Positions 57,235 through 64,000 of a stretch of DNA of 64,000 nt are shown in pieces. This DNA is from Eumeta japonica (lineage: Eukaryota; Arthropoda; Insecta; Lepidoptera; Psychidae), in assembly GCA_005406025.1 (NCBI GenBank), contig BGZK01000001.1, positions 62,001 to 126,000 of the forward strand. The letters run 5' to 3'. Each line of letters begins with the position of its first letter. Position 1 is the stretch's first letter. Both the position numbers and the translations under genes were made by a program. Under the pieces are notes generated by a model. It was not told the DNA's origin, searched no databases, and was given only the letters and a program-made list of their open reading frames with translations.

Positions 57235-60200
57235 GACATGATTTATCAATTCTGAGCGTTCTTATTAGTCAATATATCAACCGTTGAGGAGTGCCCCTGA
57301 ACAGTGACTAAACATGCCTACAGCACCAGTTCTTAGCCACTACAATATTCAATTGTCTCAAGTTTTAGTTCGTTTGTGTGACTAAAAATGGATCGACATA
57401 CATTTCAAGCAAAATTTCGCCTGAAAGTACAAATGAATAAATTACTCAATTTAAATGGTAACTTATAAAAATACCAGCGTATGCATTAGAGCATAAGCAT
57501 AATGAGAAATGGACAGTGGTGACATCTAGAAACCGACAAGTGTAAAATGTTGGAACATTCGAAAGAGGCATATCTATGAACATGGACGCGTTCAATTAAT
57601 TGCATATATGTATATTATAACTTTTCAAATAATTCTTTACATACGACTAGTGATATTTTCACGTTTGCCTTTTATTATTCAGTTTAATTCATTTTAAATT
57701 GACAGTTTTATTTGATTTAATTCAGAAAACGACGAGAATAATACAAGTACTCTGAACGTATTAGTACATAGATTGTTTTAATGTAATTCAAGTGAGATTC
57801 GACACGTGATTTGATTAAAAAGTGAATATGGGGACAGTCGAAATCTATCGATCTTATAAAACCCTTTCTTCGCTACGGTAATCGCACTTGGCAATTTACT
57901 GTAAAGACGCAAATTTTTACCTTTTTGTTTTACATCACAATCAAGCTACACCTGTATGTATATTTTGCCAAATAATTATTCACTCAAGAGACATCGTTAT
58001 GCTAAAATAATCGCGTCGACGTTTTTTTTGCGTGTCAGTCGCTCATGCGCACATCAATCACATAAAAACCATTCGACTTCTTGCGATGGGAATTTTTTTG
58101 GCGAATCTTGGCCCCGGACAGATCGACCGGCATGGCGCTATTTTTAAACAATAAATTGCTACAAACACAATACTATAATTTCACGAGATTACCAATTTTA
58201 TATAATTTTGTATAAATTTTGCATAAAATTTTACAACGTTACATATAATGCGGTGATATAACAAAAAATACAGTTCTGTTGATAGAACAGTTTAAAATTA
58301 TATTTTATTGCTAACATATATTTGTTACTTAAGCAGTGCCATATAATTATTGTTAGAACTGTATACCGTTGTTCATAACAATATTTTATATATTGAATAA
58401 AATATATAAAATAATAATCAGAAACCATGACACTCTATTGCAAACATTATTGGATAGAAGGATACGAAGTTGACGTTAGTTTAACCTACACACATCTATA
58501 TAACATTATATGTTTTTCAGAACAGTGATTAGTTCATTTCATGAACTTACGAAAAAAAAAACAGTGGTACTCCGATAGTGCCGAGAGAAGTAAAAACTTG
58601 AACAATTACCGCTGTATTTTTTGTATCGTCAGTAAATATTTTTTCGGGCAGGAAATACTTTTAAATGAAGTGTTTTTTTTACTCATTATTATAAACTACT
58701 ACTGCAAAAATTATATTACAATTCTTCATTTAATGCGCTATCGTACATAAAAAATAATGCATATTATTTTACATTCAAAAATTGCAATCTATTGCTTAAA
58801 ACGTAAATTTACAAATACAATACGAAAAGTTCCGACATGAATATATCTCTATGTTGTACGTATACATACAATATATGTTTATATTATATGTAGTTGTATT
58901 ATCAATGTATTTCAACCCAAACTCAACTCTCGTCTAAACAGGGCCAATATATGTAGATACTTCTATACAGAGGTGTTGGTTACTGTAACGGTATTAGTGT
59001 CGCGAGTTCAATGGTTTTTTTCCCATCTCAAAAATGCCCAACGCTCCTAAAAAAGTTTTCACTTCAAAAAAACAAACGGGAAAATAAAGCGGGAAATACT
59101 TTTTGAGACCTACAATGTGTGTCCGATTACGAATACGGAGGAAGCTTCATGTTCGTAACCAATGGAATACCGTCATTGTACGACCTATCCTCGTCACTGC
59201 ACTAACCGATAACCTTCAAGCTGCAATTCATCTAATTATATAAAAAAATATGCAAAAAATATAACCTTTAAGCCAGCCGCGTTTACAATGAACTTATTTG
59301 CAGCACAGTGCATGGCGTTAGAATAATAAAGAGTTGTACATTACACCTCATTATTATTCTCATACAATATATGGATCTAAATTGTGAGTAAAGTATTCTA
59401 CGCAAAACAAGTCTTTTTTACCTTGTCAAGATATGTTAGATTAGTTTACAGATTTTCTATATAATTTAAATAATAATACATAATATATAGCTTCCACGCA
59501 AAACGTAATGAAATATCGTGTACTGTTTAATCTTATTGTCATTGTATTTTCGTCTGTAATTAGGGTCTATGAATACCAAGGGGACCCATTATGAAGTGTA
59601 TATCGTCTGTTTTATCTTTAAAGGGTTGTGCTTTTTGAAACATAATAGGCAGCTGGTTGAAATTTTTACGTACCATATATATATATTATAGCGTATAAGC
59701 AAACAAATACAAGAACAAGTAAGAAATGAAAAAGGGACTCCGCACAAGAAATGTAAAAATTAAACGGCATACCTAAAATATAAAATAATAATGAAAATCG
59801 GAAAAATGTCAGCCGTGTTCGCGTTAAGAACTCAAACATAATAACAAAAAAATTTTCTTTTTTTTTTTTGCTAAATACGTGAGCGAATAAGTGTGTGGTG
59901 GACACACATATTCGAACTGAACCCTCAGTGCCCGACTTTTCATCATCCGTACTAAAATGACGTAAGACACAAATTTTTGCTTAATATTCGCATCTTTTCC
60001 CTCATAGCAAATTAAGCAATATCACATAGCCCACATATGATTTTCTCTGTGACATAACAGACTTCCAAAACTAGTAGTAATCTAACCCGGCTGAGGTCGC
60101 CAAAGTCGGCCGTAACGCGCGTATGTGGGCCGGCGGCCGTCGGACGCGCAACGGCCGCGTTCATCGAATTACAATAATCGATGTTTATGCATTCGCACGA

Positions 60201-60654
60201 TACGCAACCGCTACGTCGAACGCACACCGATGTGCCACTGGCATAGATGTGTAGATCAATGGCCACTGGTCTACATTTCGCCTACTCTATGTTTACTTCT
60301 CTACTCTATGATATGCAGGGTCTATTGCGTTTTCGATTCTCTATGAATTATTCGATATCTTTTGAATTTGAACTGTTCGAAAATCGTTTTCGGACTCGAA
60401 AAATACAACAAGAAATGAATTTAACATACAAGAACTGGAATCGCTTAACCATTACATACACAGACATTAAGTATACTCGACCAAGATATGACGAAAACCA
60501 CATTTTTTTTTATATTATAAATTCCTCTGTTGCCTATTTATAAAGAAAGAAGAAGAAAAGCGCTAGAAGGAATTTTAACATTCTTTCATTATCATTAGCA
60601 CTAACTTCGCTTTTCCAAACCGCATTCAATGATATTGCATAATTCAATTAAAAA

Positions 60655-61400
60655 AAACTGGCCAAGAACATGTGGTGCCATGCTCATTATAGGGTTCCGA
60701 GGCCATTATTACAAAGAAATGCACTACATATGAAAAAAGTACATTGTTACAAAAATACGCTTTACACTTTTTCTATATTTCCCGCACAGAATAGTTATTA
60801 ACAATGTAGTCGCCTATAAGTAGAAAAACGAGTAGGTATGTCGACTATTAACTTTTAAACTAGTGTAAACTAAAGTACATCAGCAAAAGAGTATATCTTC
60901 CTAGCACTTATATTCTTCTGTTGTGAAGTGCAGTTTTTCGACAATAACTCAAAAACAGTTTAACCGACCATATTCAAAACAATTTTCGTTGAAAGTATTT
61001 ATTATGTGATACTTTTGTTATTTTTTTCATGTTTTTTTGACGTACGGTTTAGAAACTAGAGTGAGTTAACAATTTCTGCAATTTCGGAGCGATTATTTTC
61101 GAAATTATTGATGTAATCAGAAAAATTGCTTAGAATCCTTAAGGTGTTTTTAAAAGAAATGTCGAAATATGTGTCAGTCATTTACATTTGCTGAAAAAAG
61201 GTTTTTCAGCAAATATGTGTGTGTCCCCTAGAAATACTACTTTTGTTATTTAATCATCAAATTAAGTAGCGGCTTATACAAGACACCTACACTATAAATT
61301 TCATCAATATACGTCTTACTCTTCTGGGACATACGGACGGACGAACGGACGGACTTGATAAAACTATAAGGGTTCAGTTTGTGCCATTTGGGCTCTAAAC
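60655..61400 (+). repeat. Dispersed repeat family R, copy 3
   Basis: Begins aaactggccaagaacatgtg and ends after a cggacggacgaacggacgga run and 'gataaaactataagggtt'. It is in the same order and orientation as copy 2 at 46.35 kb; copy 1 at 12.2 kb is inverted. Confidence 0.8.
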
Positions 61401-61768
61401 CTTAAAAAATCTGCCATGTAAAAACAAACTAAAATAAATTAAACAAGCAGAACAAATTAAATCCGGGAAAGTACTCCTTAACTTTACTACGACTGCTCAA
61501 CTCTGTTGTAAATTCAAATCAAAAAATTAAAAATACCTCCACATTACATTAATTCATCTTTTTAATATGCTAAAATATGCTTCTTTTTAATATTACTTTT
61601 ATCCTAACGAAGTATAAACTTGTATAAATTAGGTTTAATTTATTTTTGTTCATTAACGGCATAATGTTAGAGCCGGCTAACAAATATGGAAAACATTTGA
61701 TTAAATTTATGATTTTATGGCGTATGCATATAGTAAATTTCAATGATAAAAAATATATTTTATTTTAG

Positions 61769-62036
61769 GTCCATAGACGAATTCGTGGTGACCACATTAG
61801 ACAATCCAATATTGTTATTAGAATCACCGTGTATAGATCGCAACTTACCAACTATTATCTACACATTTGGCTATCGTGGTAGAAGTACAGGTCCGGCTAC
61901 TACGGCAGTGCTAAAAGCGTATATCGCAACAAAGAAGAGAAACGTTCTTCTTCTGGACTGGGAAGAAGAAGCTAAGAGCGGATTATTGGGAATATCCCTT
62001 GGATACGTTCTATTGGCGGTACCGCATTCCAAAAAG
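61769..62036 (+). CDS. Lipase-family exon, start of the alpha/beta-hydrolase domain
   Basis: One base plus 89 codons: SIDEFVVTTLDNPILLLESP, then LPTIIYTFGYRGRSTGPATT, then KRNVLLLDWEEEAKSGLLGI and YVLLAVPHSKK. The pattern (beta strand, oxyanion loop, long helix, LLDWEE strand) is that of secreted pancreatic-lipase-like insect proteins. The oxyanion loop has Phe (YTFGYRG) where most relatives have His (HGF/HGW), so activity may be altered. The acceptor is tattttattttAG and the donor is GTAAAT in phase 0. Confidence 0.85.
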
Positions 62037-62653
62037 GTAAATGTATTCAATATTTGGCTAAACAACCTGAAAAATATTATGCTATATAACTGATTACAAT
62101 TGCTCTAACCAGACTTATTCAAACATATATAAAATCTTAAAAATTAAATGAAACATACTTTATTTATAATAGGTACGATCATGGTGTTGAACTAATCCAC
62201 TAGCTAAGAACTACTCACTGCGCCATAGATAGGTTAATGCTGAAACTAATGATCTCTCATAAAACTCGGAACCTATAAATTTCCAAGATAGCAAACTTGC
62301 ACCAGGACATCATGATCACTTAATTCTATTCATATTCATAATAACACTACTATTGTAATTTAAACTCTTATATACATATTTTCCATAATTACATTTGATT
62401 TCTATTGAATGTTGCCTTTATAATGAAAACTGGACTCGTTTAAGCGAATCAGGTAATCTCGTTGATTTTTAAAATTACCGAAAATGTATTGGATTTTAAC
62501 CCAGTGGTACTAATTTTCATGTGAAAATTTTTAGAAGTGTCGCGAAATGCTGTTTTTGAATATTCATGGTAATAGGCCTTTGCTTTTTAATTACACAGCC
62601 ATAAAGTATATTTGATTGTTTGAGTGTTTTCAATGATTATCTCATTTCAATAG

Positions 62654-62802
62654 GTGGGGCAACATTTGGGCGACGCATTGATAAAATTAGTGAGGGGCGG
62701 ACTTAACATGACTCAGGTCCACCTGGTAGGGCACTCGCTGGGCGCCCACGTCATGAGCTACGCCGGGCGGCGCGCCCGAGAAGAAGGCTATGTGGTGCCA
62801 CG
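62654..62802 (+). CDS. Lipase-family exon with the catalytic-serine elbow
   Basis: 49 codons plus two bases: VGQHLGDALIKLVRGGLNMT, then QVHLVGHSLGAHVMSYAGRR, ending YVVP plus part of Arg. GHSLGAH is the lipase nucleophile elbow with the catalytic Ser. The acceptor is catttcaatAG and the donor is GTAAAA. The exons carrying the catalytic Asp and His are not in the remaining 1.2 kb, so the gene runs off the right edge. Confidence 0.93.
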
Positions 62803-64000
62803 GTAAAAAATAGTCCAATAACTAAAGCCTTGTCTACACATGTTATATGACTTTTCTATAAAACTAGTAATAGGAAACTAGTTATATTTAATATTACACC
62901 CTATATTGTCGATATATTTATGTGTCCTATCTATCCAGCAAAAAAAAGAAAGAAAATGAATGTGACTGTTTGTTTATTAGTAGTTGAGGATTTTAGGTAT
63001 TCAAGCAATCATTTTGAACTTATACCAACACGACGCCCGTTCGTTGGCAGCAGTACATTTATTAGAAGCAAGACCGCATTCGTATAAAGTATCAGAGTCT
63101 TAACCATCGATACCATTGACTTGACATTTAGCGTTCAATCTTTGCCCGCGCCACTTTATATTCAAATCTAAACAGGGCCGTCTCCAGTTATGAGAGGCCC
63201 TTAGACATACAGAGACGAGGTCCTTGGACACACAGAGCTTTGTCTATTACGTACTCATAATTTGGGAGCCAAAAGCCAAACAATACGCGAATGAAAATAG
63301 AATGTAATTTTACGTGCAACCTCAAAGACGATGACGGAATTCGGGGCCCCCATCGGACCGGAGGCCCCGGGCCCGAGCTCCGAGCGCCCTCATGGAGAAG
63401 ATCAGAACTGTATCTATTATATATAAATATAGTTCTCGGTGTATGTAATTTATTGATTTCTGTTGTTCGATGCCAATATTGACCGGTTTCAATTTTGACT
63501 AAACTTTTTATCCGCCAAATGTACTAGATATGTGCATTCCCATACCTTATGGACATAGCGAGACGTAGCAGAAACTTATACCCTCGCAATGGCCCAGCGC
63601 GGGTTGGACGCCGCTTACTACCGTTGTCGCCAATGCGGTGACAACTAGCGGGACCGAGGTTCGACGTGTATTCCAAAGCACGAAGCAAGTAGCTGATGGC
63701 ACGGCTTAAATTAAAATACTCGTTAATCAATTAGTCGGTGGTCAACTTTCGAAACGGGTATTTTCTTAGCCGATGCTATAGCTCATGAACCTAGGAACTA
63801 ATTGTCCACGCACCACCTGTACTTACACTTCGTAACTCCATGCACTTAGCTAACCACCGTGTAGTATCTATTAATTACGATAAGTAAATTGGGAACATTC
63901 AAAACATTTAAAATAGTTGCCTTTTAGTTCACTATTCTTGTTAGTAGGTTGCGACACCCATACAAATATTTATTTCTAATCGAGTTTGGGCGACGGTGGC
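62803..64000. other. Lipase intron running off the window, with a repeat remnant
   Basis: No further lipase exon seen. cagggccgtctccagttatg (63,174) through the GC-rich 'ggaggccccgggcccgagct' block (63,360-63,380) looks like a decayed transposon with CAGGGCCGTCT-type ends. 63,580-63,690 is moderately GC-rich without a coding signal. Confidence 0.4.

Larger units (their letters stand above)
55873..61768 (+). other. Large first-domain intron of the lipase gene
   Basis: 5.9 kb, AT-rich. Contents described separately: a fold-back element (56,309-56,448), a 12-bp hairpin (57,205-57,234), a CpG-rich patch (60,075-60,260) and repeat R copy 3 (60,655-61,400). No coding exon was recognised. Confidence 0.5.

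Overview
This window is animal nuclear DNA, most likely from an insect and probably a moth or butterfly. The evidence is AT-rich, intron-heavy sequence, GT-AG introns, an insect-type TRPN/NompC channel, CR1/Jockey-like and RTE-like LINE remnants, and short repeats of a kind I associate with lepidopteran genomes (for example the GGCCGGCAACGCAC motif near 4.06 kb). The species cannot be fixed from sequence alone.

The main gene is nompC (TRPN), read on the + strand from the first recognisable coding exon at 19,304 to a stop at 52,629, with AATAAA at 52,895. I placed 20 coding segments by splice signals, codon phase and family similarity. About 29 ankyrin repeats are encoded by exons at 19.3-41.7 kb. 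The linker (41.8 kb), the membrane segments up to S5 (42.1 kb), the pore/S6 exons (44.0 kb), the TRP domain (49.9 kb) and the cytoplasmic tail (51.7-52.6 kb) follow. The N-terminal coding part before the first ankyrin repeat was not found and may lie within 1-19,303 or upstream of the window.

The most notable part of nompC is its isoform potential. There are two tandem, similar pore/S6 exons 47 bp apart, which look mutually exclusive. A phase-neutral 108-bp cassette exon would lengthen the extracellular loop before the pore. A candidate internal promoter (Inr plus correctly spaced DPE, GC-rich) with a 7-codon uORF leads into an in-frame alternative start that would skip the first three ankyrin repeats. 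Two conserved exons, the second pore exon and the TRP-domain exon, each carry an apparent one-base frameshift. Assembly error is the simplest explanation, but the reads should be checked.

From 55,178 to the right edge lies a secreted lipase-family gene (+ strand). Its exons encode a signal peptide, a Cys-containing N-terminus, the start of the alpha/beta-hydrolase domain, and the GHSLGAH nucleophile elbow; it continues past the window. The signal-peptide exon can also be joined in phase to a nearby exon that ends in a stop and is followed by AATAAA, giving a predicted 40-residue secreted peptide.

The rest is intronic or intergenic. It holds LINE remnants (20.5-22.3, 23.7-25.1 and 35.1-37.0 kb), a small hAT-type element with a clear 8-bp target duplication (45.5 kb), three copies of one dispersed repeat (12.2, 46.4 and 60.7 kb), three islands of a degenerate GATCG-rich hexamer repeat, microsatellites and an unusual number of perfect short hairpins. 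I saw no convincing tRNA, rRNA or CRISPR.
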